Positions 18,301-26,128 of a DNA stretch of 64,000 nt are shown piece after piece (position 1 is the first letter of the stretch; each line of letters starts with the position of its first letter). The notes below the pieces were generated by a model. That model saw nothing but the letters and a program-made list of their open reading frames with translations. It made no database searches and was not told where the DNA came from. Both the position numbers and the translations under genes were made by a program. The stretch is from the NCBI RefSeq assembly GCF_900109225.1, contig NZ_FNZK01000006.1:62001-126000 (forward strand), read 5' to 3'. The stretch is from Propionispira arboris (lineage in GTDB: Bacteria > Bacillota > Negativicutes > Selenomonadales > Selenomonadaceae).

Positions 18301-19993
18301 CAAGGAAATCTTTCAACTGCGCCTGCAGAACTTTTAGAGCTTCCTGTGAATCTTTAGCGCTTATCTGCCCACTCATAGAATTCGGCTTTGGACCAGCGTA
18401 TGGCACGCTATTATTATTGTTCTTTAACTTATCAAGCAATTTCTGTAGTTCAGAGTCTTCTTTTGTACTATCGTGCGTACTTTTTATGCTGCCAAGATCA
18501 AAAACGCCTGATTTATCAAGCGCATAACCTGCGCCAACGGCTACTGCACTCACGGCTAATGCTGCAGCAACACCAGCAGGTCCGCCCATTGCTCCCGTTA
18601 ATACATTTAGTGCAACTTGTGCAACCGAAGCTGCCTTTATAGCCGCCTGAACTTCCACAATCGCTGTTTTCACAAGTCGAAAAGCAGTGCACATGCCTTG
18701 AACCATGGTTATGATTTTTTCAATAATAAAAAAGCTCATCAACGTATCAACAATAACATCAATGATAACTTTCGTTGCAGCAAAAGATCCGTTTGCCTTA
18801 TCCACGCCACCTTTTAAAAGATTAACAACCGCATCCGCTACTGCAATAATTCCATCAAGCCATTCTCCGATTCGGCTTGTAATCTCACCAGCCGTCGGTC
18901 CTAACGCAAGAATCAAACTTCCAACATCACCAAGCAAATTAATAATTCCACTCAACAACTGGCTTGCTTTATCAAAAGAAGCAAGTGCCTCCTCTGAAAA
19001 ATAAAACTTTCCATCATCATCGTATGCACCGAAAAGTTCCGTGAACTCAACAAATAGATCTTTTGCTTTTTCTATTCCTACTTGAATTTTTACGATCGTA
19101 AGCAAAACCCCAGTATCTTCCGGAGCATCACCTTGCCCATTAATTGCATCAGCAAATTGATTTGACCAATTACGTACTTTCGTCAAACCTGTTTCCAGCG
19201 ACTGAAAAAGTGGATCCAAAATGAATCCACCCATTGACATGAAGTTATCTTTAATTGTCGAAAGCAATCCCAGCATCCGATCTGACATTTTCTGAGACAT
19301 ACCGGCAAATTTATCATTCATGCCTTCCATTAAGGCACTAATCGCGGTATCTGCATCAATACCGGCATCCCCGATGTTTTTCACCTGATCTGCAGTTAAA
19401 TGCAGCTTATCTGCCAGAATTGTATAAGCCGGAATACCTGCCTCGGTCAGTTGCAGGAGTTCATCACCCATAACGCGCCCTTTGGCTTTGATTTGACCGA
19501 GTGCAAGTGTAATTCGCTGAACACCTTCTGTACCAAGCCCAAGACCAGCAGACGCATCACCAATAGACCGCAGAAGTTTTAAGGACGTTTCCGCATCAAA
19601 ACCAAAAGCCAGAAGTTTTTTACCCGCATCGGTTACACCTGGAAGATCAAACGGTGTATCGGCGGCAATCTTCTTTAGATCTCCAAGATACTGCTGTGCC
19701 AATTGCGTACTGCCCAAAAATACTTCAAAAGCCGCTTCATTGTTTTCAAGACCCGCATTGTATTTTAAAATAGAACCTACCGTTCCATCAATCGCCGCTT
19801 TTAGCATATTCAGTCCCGCATAGGCTCCCGTGACAATCATGCCAAGATTTGCTAGTTTTGAGGAAAATCCACTGACAGCCTGCGAACTTTTTTCCGAAGA
19901 TTCTTTTGTACCTTTGATTGCATTAACAACCTGCTGCAGCTTTTCAACAAAGCCTTCATTTTCCGCAGTAATATGAACTTGAATATCTGGCAT
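15314..19993 (-). CDS. Tail tape measure protein with lytic transglycosylase and M15-like peptidase domains
   Basis: At 1559 residues this is the longest phage gene, as expected for the ruler of tail length. Residues about 65-260 are the conserved tape measure domain (FDLPGVTDAGKKLLAFG, GRVMGDELLQLTEAG). Hydrophobic helices lie around 345-490 and coiled coils around 550-670. Residues about 700-830 form a soluble lytic transglycosylase domain (catalytic Glu probably E728 in EQES, GGIGLMQL, SRYNGSG). Residues about 850-955 look like a D-Ala-D-Ala / L,D peptidase of the M15 type (H895-VSG, D902, and H949-L-D951). Both would cut peptidoglycan during DNA entry. The start overlaps nothing and follows the -1 frame of the tail chaperone by six bases. 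Confidence 0.93.
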   Translation of the reverse strand: MPDIQVHITAENEGFVEKLQQVVNAIKGTKESSEKSSQAVSGFSSKLANLGMIVTGAYAGLNMLKAAIDGTVGSILKYNAGLENNEAAFEVFLGSTQLAQQYLGDLKKIAADTPFDLPGVTDAGKKLLAFGFDAETSLKLLRSIGDASAGLGLGTEGVQRITLALGQIKAKGRVMGDELLQLTEAGIPAYTILADKLHLTADQVKNIGDAGIDADTAISALMEGMNDKFAGMSQKMSDRMLGLLSTIKDNFMSMGGFILDPLFQSLETGLTKVRNWSNQFADAINGQGDAPEDTGVLLTIVKIQVGIEKAKDLFVEFTELFGAYDDDGKFYFSEEALASFDKASQLLSGIINLLGDVGSLILALGPTAGEITSRIGEWLDGIIAVADAVVNLLKGGVDKANGSFAATKVIIDVIVDTLMSFFIIEKIITMVQGMCTAFRLVKTAIVEVQAAIKAASVAQVALNVLTGAMGGPAGVAAALAVSAVAVGAGYALDKSGVFDLGSIKSTHDSTKEDSELQKLLDKLKNNNNSVPYAGPKPNSMSGQISAKDSQEALKVLQAQLKDFLDQELQAYKDSLEKLSLQYKQDNISWQDYSQGEAQNKINSEQAYIDNINQQIEAVNNTVYKTQNEKDVALQKLNTELNKHTGALQKAVEAQQDVANVIAAYSQHVQGVSDQMHADANGMVPTGREIPQGSTPEEAALYNAYQSLKDQDKTGQLTYDLVLGMAEQESSRRHWSDDGSVKTSFDGGIGLMQLTSDHARSLADNGNPWDLQSNANGGVRYLIELLNQYGNQHTALSRYNGSGPAAEAYANSVEGHASDLLARATELMNAPKIQETRSAATAMPEGSTWHREVDGVNIEGLSDVAKQAISAVSQKYQELTGNQMVVSSGYRDWGGHVSGNKFDVVDDADSTLLEKNQNEIRDQIIQYAENIGLHVLDEYKNPSEKATAGHLDFDATNFKKESFMTFQAPTVNSELGIKTSERAKENEKRTDETTKAFLELIDDISTIPKKQAIQASQEKIKTYKAESNTDAVGKEQIILNAKELDLESTQAQRYLTRGMQTVKDNADDMYYKIAAGFYTAGDAAKSYIDYINKGNYGQQINVWVEKLKNIADEAANMGDLGLAESIKKVIDNVKKDLNAMLDKFQQSVKEYATWQNNMIDSDFWRTTGQKTRAKQQVNSWEYQQEQDIAQARLDAGRGHYADAQKKLADRLKAAQTPEDRAEIIENGNNEKQTIFSEEIDKNQRLIAYNEQLKKIPPLLDKIRMAAKQSLEDGLVTFLTDGITQAASLGEAFRNLASTILKSMQKVFAEDIVGNLMDKWYPQKEISKDKKTTADADQTVSYLNGLSTQFGSITNNTSEFLSTFSGQTQDFATRTQSFFSNISQIMQSAVNSIPNGSGLNLSTASSGSTSKSNPYDFSWNGFNLEKHADGGLITGPGTGTSDSILSRLSHGEFVVKASAVKRYGLNVLDRINNGTFGNMRVNLPAFASGGFVGRTGSQTAGKGLTSFTADLGTQVSSPVRIENYVDGQRVFDTYGRSLIRSEVRKENIENAKLYSKINKKF

Positions 19994-19999
19994 GACCTA

Positions 20000-20709
20000 T
20001 CACTCTCCTATCCGGCGCATTTTCTGCAGCATCGTCGCAATCTTATCGTAGTCACCAAAAGCACCGCCAATGCCGGCAACCACACCTTCAATAAAATCTG
20101 CCTGTTCAAACATTTCTTCCGCAATAATTTTCTCATAAAACAATTTAACTTCTGGCATACTATACTCATGTAAAATCACAGTTTTTGTATGCCCGTGCGA
20201 AATTAATTTTTGTAATACTTCATATGGGGTTACTTCTCTTGTTTTTTGCTCGGACTCTTCATCATCGGGACCAAGCGTTTGTCGAAAAAAGCTTTATTTA
20301 CCTCATAGACTGCCTTTGATACTTTATACATATCGTCTATCAGCAAAGCTTCAACCTCATCTGTAGAAAGTGCTGTACTTGCTGAAACCAATTCAGATAG
20401 TGCCTGAATAATATCTGTCGGATTTTGTACGCCATCTATAAAATCAGCGATCGCCATCAATTGTCCTGAAATGCCTTCCTCTTCTTTTGGTTCTTCCGTA
20501 TTCTCTGCAATCTCTTTCTTTCTCAACGTTTTCAGTACCAAATTGAGTGCATCTACGTTTTCCACAACCGTTTTCATAATTACCGCCAACGGTTTTGCCA
20601 CTAGAATTGCCCCAGCCCAAGAATATGGATGAACAATGATATCTTTCCCATTAACCGAAATTTTTTCTTGTGCAAAAAGAATTTCGGATTCATTCTGTTT
20701 TTTTGCCAT
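20000..20709 (-). CDS. Tail assembly chaperone, -1 frameshift product (GT-like fusion)
   Basis: The chaperone frame contains C-AAA-AAA at 20248-20242, nine bases before its stop. A shift into the -1 frame there opens 80 further codons ending with TGA at 20002-20000, just before the tape measure start. The extension (starting TREVTPYEVLQKLISHGH and ending QKMRRIGE) has no start codon of its own with a ribosome site. The result is a 236-residue fusion, 156 plus 80. This is the G/GT arrangement conserved in long-tailed phages, where the extended form recruits the tape measure and tail tube. The frameshift itself is inferred, not shown. Confidence 0.75.
20230..20709 (-). CDS. Tail assembly chaperone (gpG-like)
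   Basis: A 159-residue, largely helical protein in the canonical slot between tail tube and tape measure. It starts with MAKKQNESEILFAQEKISV, has a hydrophobic middle (GAILVAKPLAVIMKTVV) and a lysine-rich end where the slippery site lies. Proteins of this class coat the tape measure before tube polymerisation and are not in the mature virion. Start ATG at 20709 follows AAGGAGGAAAAACC. It is separated from the tail tube gene by a strong hairpin terminator, so its level is probably lower than that of the tube protein. Confidence 0.8.
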   Translation of the reverse strand: MAKKQNESEILFAQEKISVNGKDIIVHPYSWAGAILVAKPLAVIMKTVVENVDALNLVLKTLRKKEIAENTEEPKEEEGISGQLMAIADFIDGVQNPTDIIQALSELVSASTALSTDEVEALLIDDMYKVSKAVYEVNKAFFDKRLVPMMKSPSKKQEK

Positions 20710-20727
20710 GGTTTTTCCTCCTTATGT

Positions 20728-20750
20728 AAAAGCCGCCCCGAAAGGCGGCT
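20728..20750 (-). terminator. Attenuating terminator between tail tube and chaperone genes
   Basis: AGCCGCC and GGCGGCT pair around a six-base loop (20731-20750), followed on the minus strand by TTTTACAT. It would lower transcription into the chaperone and tape measure relative to the abundant tail tube. Confidence 0.75.
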
Positions 20751-20755
20751 TTGTT

Positions 20756-21874
20756 TTATGCATTTGTAAGTTTAAAAAACGGCTCGTCAGGGTGATTGAT
20801 TCGGTCAGCCATAACCGTCATTTCCACAGTAAATACGCCCCAATCGTCGCCAATTAACCCTATATCTCCACTTGGTGAAATTAATACATGCCAAAACTCA
20901 CCTACATAGGCACGTCCCATTGATGGATCGCCGATAAAGAGCAAATCACCTTCAATTTTCTTTACGGTTCCACCCATAACCTTTGGATAAAGTCCTTCTG
21001 GTACTGTATAACTTACTTTTACTTTTGCACCATCGGGAATACTGGACGTTTCTGGAACAGGGATAATCCCTGCACGCAATTGCGATTTATCCAAAATATA
21101 GTCCTTACTAGCAACATAGGAAGTTCCCGCTGCTATCACTTTGATTTCATAAATTTCACCAACAACTAAATCTTGACCACTGACGCCTGGAGCAAACGCA
21201 ATTTTCACGCCTTCATCCAGCGTTTGTGCTAAACCAGTGATTTTTGTTGGTACGCTCACGGTACCGCCCAACCCTTTCTGCCACGTGAACTCTCCATCTG
21301 TAATGGTTCCTTGCACCGCGTTTGCTTTCGTGATGGTAATCAAATATGAGCCCGATACTGTTCCTGTAAAAGAGCCGCTTGATGTCGTTTTCGCGGTACC
21401 TGGTATTCCTGTTACGGCATAAGAAACTGCCGCTCCCATACTTGCCGCTAATGCCGTAATAGGCGATACAACAACATCTTTAATATTTTTATATGGTATA
21501 GCAATCGGCGACCCTAGTGCAACGGTATAGACTTCATCCGAAATCGCTTTTGCTTCTTGTTTTTCAACGCCTTCTTCACCATATAAACCTAACGCTAAAT
21601 TATAAGGCGTGATTTCATTAAGATCGACTGTGACCTTATAAAGCTGTGACTTGATTGCTTCTCCGTACAATTCTCTTCCTTCATCCATTGAACTGAACTT
21701 CTGAATTTTTTCTATAGTTGGGGTTAAATTAAATTTAGGTACGTTGCCTAAATTCCGTAAAACAGTAGGCGTTCCATTTAACCAACGACGAAAATATGGT
21801 TTGCCTGCACCAAGCATTAAGTTATCTGCTGATGGTGCATTAGCAAATCTCTGTAAATCAAATTTAAAATCCAT
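20756..21874 (-). CDS. Major tail tube protein
   Basis: A 372-residue protein. The N-terminus DFKFDLQRFA is a common signature of abundant virion proteins in Bacillota phages. The beta-rich body (LTPTIEKIQKFSSMDEGRELYGEAI, then IKSQLYKVTVDL near residues 75-90, and the C-terminal GRAYVGEFWHVLISPSG and VFTVEMTVMADRINHP) fits the phage tail tube family. Residues about 150-290 (SGSYLITITKANAVQG, IKVIAAGTSYVASKDY) look like an inserted Ig-like domain exposed on the tube surface. It is followed by a terminator, as often seen for highly expressed tube genes. Confidence 0.82.
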   Translation of the reverse strand: MDFKFDLQRFANAPSADNLMLGAGKPYFRRWLNGTPTVLRNLGNVPKFNLTPTIEKIQKFSSMDEGRELYGEAIKSQLYKVTVDLNEITPYNLALGLYGEEGVEKQEAKAISDEVYTVALGSPIAIPYKNIKDVVVSPITALAASMGAAVSYAVTGIPGTAKTTSSGSFTGTVSGSYLITITKANAVQGTITDGEFTWQKGLGGTVSVPTKITGLAQTLDEGVKIAFAPGVSGQDLVVGEIYEIKVIAAGTSYVASKDYILDKSQLRAGIIPVPETSSIPDGAKVKVSYTVPEGLYPKVMGGTVKKIEGDLLFIGDPSMGRAYVGEFWHVLISPSGDIGLIGDDWGVFTVEMTVMADRINHPDEPFFKLTNA

Positions 21875-22305
21875 TAACTATTCCTCCATTCTATTTTTAC
21901 AACGATACGTGATGTTGAAGTTGGTCGATCTATATCTCCATCCGAAATAATATCTGGTATGCTTACTTTCGATGCGATCCCAAGTTCATTCAAAACCTGC
22001 TCTGGCCATTCTTTGATTGCGCAAAGTACTTTATTTTGGTAAATATCTTGCAGCTCATAGGCTTGTACCGGGTCCGAACTATTGCATTTCAAAGCAATAT
22101 CAACCCATAGCTTAACGTTACTGTTTGTAGGTTTTTGAATGAAAATATCCGTTTCATCATCCCATGTAATTTCCATACTGGGATATTTTTTCCCAGTTCC
22201 TTTTGTTCCTGGATAAATTGAAAGACCCTCTTCTATAATTTGAGTATTCAAAAAGGCCGCTAGACTTTTCGCCAGCGGCCACCACATTGTTATTCTATTA
22301 TCCAT
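21874..22305 (-). CDS. Tail terminator / tail completion protein
   Basis: A 143-residue protein directly upstream of the tail tube. It starts with MDNRITMWWPLAKSLAAFLN and ends in a beta strand pair (SRIVVKIEWRNS), matching the size and place of tail terminator proteins that cap the tube and join it to the head connector. Sequence motifs for this class are weak, so the call rests mainly on order: capsid, gp10-like, connector-like, this gene, tail tube. Its stop overlaps the start of the tail tube by one base. Confidence 0.6.
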   Translation of the reverse strand: MDNRITMWWPLAKSLAAFLNTQIIEEGLSIYPGTKGTGKKYPSMEITWDDETDIFIQKPTNSNVKLWVDIALKCNSSDPVQAYELQDIYQNKVLCAIKEWPEQVLNELGIASKVSIPDIISDGDIDRPTSTSRIVVKIEWRNS

Positions 22306-22307
22306 AC

Positions 22308-22715
22308 TTACCCCCGATATACTGGAGCAGACATTGGGAACGTTCTACGACTTGCTGATTTTCCGCCAGTAAAGGTGTCCGCTGTAATCTGTGCTTCCAG
22401 CCGATTGACCTCAGACGCATATACTCGCCGTTTCAACTCATAGGAGTCTGCTCCCTCTGCTGTTCCGGTTGTATTCATCATAGATTGCTTTTTCGCTGTT
22501 TCCATAAGTGCATAGGATTCAGCAAGTTCGGCGATTTTAAAAGGGGTCGGATCTAGTATTTCATCAATATCAACATTCAGACTTTCGGCTAAATCCTCAA
22601 TATACTTGCTAGATTTTGCAATATGTTTTTGTAAAATACAATCTTTCAGCATTTCATCATCTACCGTGGCTGCATCAAAATAAACACGGCCAAGGTATTT
22701 TTCTTCATCTGCCAT
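22308..22715 (-). CDS. Head-tail connector (gp6-like adaptor)
   Basis: A 135-residue, mainly helical protein (DEMLKDCILQKHIAKSSKYI, then FKIAELAESYALMETAKK) with a long middle helix and a polar C-terminal tail. This matches head-tail adaptor proteins that bind the portal after packaging. Its gene overlaps the preceding gp10-like gene by one base and is two bases from the following gene, so all three are likely translated together. The call is inferred from predicted secondary structure and gene order. Confidence 0.6.
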   Translation of the reverse strand: MADEEKYLGRVYFDAATVDDEMLKDCILQKHIAKSSKYIEDLAESLNVDIDEILDPTPFKIAELAESYALMETAKKQSMMNTTGTAEGADSYELKRRVYASEVNRLEAQITADTFTGGKSASRRTFPMSAPVYRG

Positions 22716-23185
22716 TAAAGCCCCGCCTCCTTTGTTGCCTTATCAATATGCCTGGCAAATATTGAATTGATTTCTATGCGGCTGCGCTCTGCCGCCTCGT
22801 AAAGGAATTCATCTTTTTTTGTTCCTGGGTGATGCACTTTTTTAGCAAAAATGAATTTACCGCCCGCACCAGCCCACCGAAGTGATTGTTTATTTTTCGG
22901 AACGATAAGATGTGGACGCGTACCTTGATGCACCCATTTTCCATAAGGTGCCAGGGCTGGATCGATCTCAATAACCCCTTCGCACTTACTGCCGTCCACA
23001 TGATAATCAATTGCCCGTTCTAGCATTCCTGTCCTTGCTCTAAATTTATGTTTTTCTCTAGCACCTTGCTGCACAAGCCGGCAAGATTCTAAAAGGGCTC
23101 GCCGCATTTCTTCAGCAGTGCTATCGGGAGCACGTTCCATGGTGCGCAATACGGCTGCCGCATCAAATTGAATTTTAAGGTCCAT
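22715..23185 (-). CDS. HK97 gp10-like head closure / tail completion protein
   Basis: A 156-residue protein with the hallmarks of the HK97-gp10 family: an N-terminal helical half (MERAPDSTAEEMRRALLESC), the segment KFRARTGMLERAIDYHV, and the loop APYGKWVHQGTRPHLI near the middle followed by a basic strand. Such proteins finish the tail or close the head. A 26-base translational neighbour relation (stop/start overlap) with the next gene supports a joint connector operon. There are no unusual features. Confidence 0.8.
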   Translation of the reverse strand: MDLKIQFDAAAVLRTMERAPDSTAEEMRRALLESCRLVQQGAREKHKFRARTGMLERAIDYHVDGSKCEGVIEIDPALAPYGKWVHQGTRPHLIVPKNKQSLRWAGAGGKFIFAKKVHHPGTKKDEFLYEAAERSRIEINSIFARHIDKATKEAGL

Positions 23186-23187
23186 AA

Positions 23188-24243
23188 TCAGCCAACCTTT
23201 GCGATAAATACGCTGTCGATGGCTTCAAAAGACGGTAATACAATTTCAGATACAATCGTCTGTGTATTGACTGGATGCGGTTCTTTGATTGTTGTCACCG
23301 CAATACCTGTATTAACGATACTGGTCTCTGCTACCGATTGCCCACTCATCAAGTCAGCTTCCTCTGGTGTAGTACCATAATAAGACTTGCCAAGATTTCC
23401 ATCTGGCATTAATGTAAAATAATTATCCGGATAGAACTGTTCACCAGCACCACCGACTTCCATCGCAAATTTCTTGTTGTATACGGAAACTTTCAAGCCA
23501 AGTTTTTCTGAAATATAGGATTTCAGCATACTATCGGTCATGATGATATTTTGCCCGCCAATCGGATTCATATCTAACCGGATTTTCTTATTTTTAAGCA
23601 GATATCCCCAAGTTTTACGTGTGCAAAGACCGAGTGATGGCCGATTCCCTGTATCCGTTTCCACTTGATCCTGCCATCCTTGAATCAGTTCAACAGCATC
23701 TGCATTTTCTGTATCTGAAAATTTATCCGTACCGGTAAGTGCTGCCCGGTGTTTATTAGGAAATTTGTAATCATAAGAATAACCCTGACCATCTTTCCCC
23801 ACGACTTGAATTTTCCCCATAGACAAAAGCTGCATTCTCATGCGCTCAGCCACGACATCTGCACCATCAATAAGATTTTGCGCATCGTTATAAATTTTCT
23901 TAATAATCGGCTCTACGATAGCCCTGTTCATCCCCGCTAGAACCTTTAAAAGTTCCATGCGTTCTTTTTCACCAATCCTAAAGCTTTCACGAAAGAACGG
24001 CATTTCTGTTTCGATTTTTGCAAGTCCAATACGTTCTCTAACTGGGGCTTTGGCATCAAATGCACTTGGTGCCAAAGATACCGCTAACCCATTAAATCCA
24101 CGAATCCATGAAAGATCTAGCCCCACTTGTTTTTCTGCTGGAAAAAGTAAGCTCCCAAGATACGGAATCTTATTGCTTGGATTTTCTATATAATATGTGC
24201 TTATGAGCGGCGCCGCAACTAAATCAAAAATTGTTTTTGGCAT
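23188..24243 (-). CDS. Major capsid protein, lambda gpE type
   Basis: A 351-residue capsid protein of the lambda gpE family (phage major capsid protein E): N-terminal segment IFDLVAAPLISTYYIENP, the conserved FRESFRIGEKERMELLKVL helix region around residue 90, a central ELIQGWQDQVETDTGNRPSLG, and the C-terminal EQFYPDNYFTLMPDGNLG strand. It assembles the HK97-fold shell. Upstream lie the decoration and scaffold genes, giving the full lambda-like head order. Start ATG at 24243 is preceded by GAGGAGGATAT. Confidence 0.92.
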   Translation of the reverse strand: MPKTIFDLVAAPLISTYYIENPSNKIPYLGSLLFPAEKQVGLDLSWIRGFNGLAVSLAPSAFDAKAPVRERIGLAKIETEMPFFRESFRIGEKERMELLKVLAGMNRAIVEPIIKKIYNDAQNLIDGADVVAERMRMQLLSMGKIQVVGKDGQGYSYDYKFPNKHRAALTGTDKFSDTENADAVELIQGWQDQVETDTGNRPSLGLCTRKTWGYLLKNKKIRLDMNPIGGQNIIMTDSMLKSYISEKLGLKVSVYNKKFAMEVGGAGEQFYPDNYFTLMPDGNLGKSYYGTTPEEADLMSGQSVAETSIVNTGIAVTTIKEPHPVNTQTIVSEIVLPSFEAIDSVFIAKVG

Positions 24244-24258
24244 ATAAATATCCTCCTC

Positions 24259-24972
24259 TTATCCTAAAAATGTAATTTGTTTGAGAGCCGCAATATCTGC
24301 GGCACTCGGTGGTACCGGAATCTTATTAACATCAATATAGCCATGAATGATCATGGCGCTTAAAGCCGAACCATACGTAACGTCGGTGTCATTCATCAAA
24401 ACGCCCTCTGCGCTTCCACCGGCCCCAGCGGTCCCACCACTAAGTGCAGTAGCCGCGAGAGCTCCGACAACACCCGCACCAGTATTGCCTTTTGCAGGTT
24501 TCACATCAATCAGTTTACGTGCCACTGCATCATCCATGATCGCACCAACCACATCATTTGCAGTCGTAATGATGGCTTTACTATCATCGGTTGCAAGATT
24601 AACGGTGATTGTTTTATCTGTAACGGCAATCGCTAAAGTCTGATCAGCCGCTGCCGGATCCACAAGAGCCACTTTGATAGCATTTCCCGGAGTTCCTTCT
24701 GCCTTTGCTGTAAATAGCAAATTGCTGTTTTTAGCTGCAAAAGCAGTTGTAAGCGATGCTGCAACAATTCCCAGATTCACATCTGATACCACCTTACTCG
24801 AATCAAGCAGTACACCATTACCGCCCACAATCGTACCTGCCGGTACAATCTTATTACCATCTTCATCGGCAATAACTCCGGTATCATCGACCGTTACCGT
24901 CATCGCAACATAGTGATCCGGAAATTTCAAAATCTGCTTTGTTCCTAAATAATTTGTTTGCGTAAATTTCAA
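24259..24972 (-). CDS. Head decoration protein with an inserted beta domain
   Basis: A 237-residue protein in the lambda gpD position, between scaffold and capsid. Its ends (TVDDTGVIADEDGNKIVPAGTIV and the C-terminal SALSAMIIHGYIDVNKIP) fit a gpD-like decoration fold that stabilises the shell at three-fold points. Between them, residues about 85-165 (LLFTAKAEGTPGNAIKVAL, ITVNLATDDSKAIITTANDV) form an extra domain similar to one found in tail sheath proteins and exposed virion domains. This makes it about twice the usual size. A surface-displayed insert is likely. Confidence 0.7.
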   Translation of the reverse strand: MKFTQTNYLGTKQILKFPDHYVAMTVTVDDTGVIADEDGNKIVPAGTIVGGNGVLLDSSKVVSDVNLGIVAASLTTAFAAKNSNLLFTAKAEGTPGNAIKVALVDPAAADQTLAIAVTDKTITVNLATDDSKAIITTANDVVGAIMDDAVARKLIDVKPAKGNTGAGVVGALAATALSGGTAGAGGSAEGVLMNDTDVTYGSALSAMIIHGYIDVNKIPVPPSAADIAALKQITFLG

Positions 24973-24985
24973 TTTTTATTCCCCC

Positions 24986-25708
24986 TTACTCAAAATATCC
25001 GGCTAATGCTTTTGCATTGCCTTCTGATTGCTCATTACCTTTTGCCAGAGATTTCACAAAAGCTACATCCGGTGAATCGTCACCAACACCGCCTTTATTG
25101 CCTAACAAACTTCCTGCACCTGGATTTTGCGTATTCGCTACAAGTTTCGGATGTGCCATCAAAAAGTCTTTAACGAAATCATCAACTTTGGAGTTTTTAT
25201 CATCATTAAATGTGATAGACTCATCCTCTTCACTAACAACCATTTTTCCTAGCAGCATGTCCACAATAAGCGACGGATCATCTGCATTATTTTTCGCAAG
25301 TGCTTCCATAAGTGTGGTTCGCTTCATACCGTCAAAACGTTTACCACGTTCATCGGCAAGCTGCGTTTTATAGGTTGTTTCCTGTTCCGAAATCTTGCCC
25401 TTAAGTTTCGCAATTTGTTTTTGTAACGCTGGATCCGCTGACTTATCTTTTAAAGCTTTAGAAATTGCTTCATCAAGATCAGCCGCGTCTGCATCTACAT
25501 CAACACCCAGAGCTTCCAAAACCTTTTCTGCTTTTTCACTGGCAGCCATTGCTTTGTCAGCATCATCCTTGGCTTTTGTTTTCAGCGTCTTAAAATCTCC
25601 CTTTACTTTAGAAATTTCGCCATCTTTCGCAGCCACAAAGTCTCGTAAAGCCTTAGCTGCTGCCACATCTGTTTTTTCTAAAAGTGCTACAATCTGTTCA
25701 AATGTCAA
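24986..25708 (-). CDS. Capsid scaffolding protein
   Basis: The frame is open to an ATG at 25741, but that ATG abuts the run of T of a terminator; a TTG at 25708 preceded by AAGGAG at a 9-10 base distance is the better start, giving 240 residues. The product is highly charged with a long coiled coil (about residues 35-130, many KAK/DAD repeats, LQKQIAKLKGKISEQETTY) and a C-terminal part ending GNAKALAGYFE, as usual for phage scaffolds (DUF4355-like or gp20-like). It lies upstream of decoration and capsid genes. It would line the prohead and leave before maturation. Confidence 0.75.
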   Translation of the reverse strand: MTFEQIVALLEKTDVAAAKALRDFVAAKDGEISKVKGDFKTLKTKAKDDADKAMAASEKAEKVLEALGVDVDADAADLDEAISKALKDKSADPALQKQIAKLKGKISEQETTYKTQLADERGKRFDGMKRTTLMEALAKNNADDPSLIVDMLLGKMVVSEEDESITFNDDKNSKVDDFVKDFLMAHPKLVANTQNPGAGSLLGNKGGVGDDSPDVAFVKSLAKGNEQSEGNAKALAGYFE

Positions 25709-25740
25709 ATTTATCGACTCCTTTTTTCTAAAAATAAACA

Positions 25741-25774
25741 TAAAAAATACCGCTAGGAGAATTCTCCCGCGGTA
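25741..25774 (-). terminator. Strong hairpin terminator in front of the scaffold gene
   Basis: On the minus strand TACCGC and GCGGTA enclose a GGAGAATTCTCC palindrome and are followed by six T. It lies just upstream of the scaffold gene, so transcription into the capsid genes must read through it or be antiterminated. Confidence 0.75.
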
Positions 25775-25819
25775 ACTTGTTCAAACAATGGCACCACCAC
25801 CTTATTTGATTTTTGGGCA

Positions 25820-25966
25820 TAAGAAAACCGCTATGCATTTAGCAAGCGGTTAAATATCAATATAAAAATAGAGATTCCTTGGCAGGCGTGCCTTCTCCTG
25901 CATCTCTCGGGTTGCCCCTGTCGGTACCATCGGCGTGTGGTTCACACGAAATTTACCACCTCAAAG
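25820..25966 (-). ncRNA. Candidate structured RNA with its own terminator, in the head operon
   Basis: This GC-richer block in an AT-rich gap carries no open reading frame of note. On the minus strand it has a hairpin CGTGTG-AAC-CACACG (25948-25934), a GGG-loop-CCC hairpin near 25918-25908, a stem GCAGG/CCTGC inside AGAGAT/ATCTCT (about 25906-25870), and then a terminator AACCGCT/AGCGGTT with TTCTT (25851-25821). The compact series of helices with purine-rich joints (GGGGCAACCCGAGAGATGCA) looks like a folded cis-acting or small RNA rather than spacer. I cannot assign an Rfam family. It sits between the MuF-type head gene and the scaffold gene, and a second terminator follows at 25774-25741. 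Confidence 0.5.
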
Positions 25967-25980
25967 AATTCTCTTTTTTC

Positions 25981-26115
25981 TCAAACTGCTATATCAGAGG
26001 TTTTCTTTTTTCTAGTAGGTTTGTTGGTAGGATTATTGGAATGATCCATATCGTTTTTTTGTGCCATCAAATCCTTAAACAGTTTCTTTAACTCGTCTTT
26101 TGTTGCGGCATCATT
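25981..26115 (-). CDS. Small basic protein after the MuF-type gene
   Basis: A 44-codon frame from ATG 26115 (second ATG at 26112) to TGA at 25983-25981. It starts MMPQQKDELKKLFKDLMAQK and ends in a lysine/arginine-rich tail (TRKKKTSDIAV). The ribosome site is weak (CAGG). It starts 14 bp inside the gap after overlapping the C-terminal region of the previous gene's end, position 26129. I do not recognise it. Genes next to MuF toxins sometimes encode immunity proteins, but this one is short and unremarkable, so I only note the position. Confidence 0.35.
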   Translation of the reverse strand, partial: NDAATKDELKKLFKDLMAQKNDMDHSNNPTNKPTRKKKTSDIAV

Positions 26116-26128
26116 AATACCTGGTATT

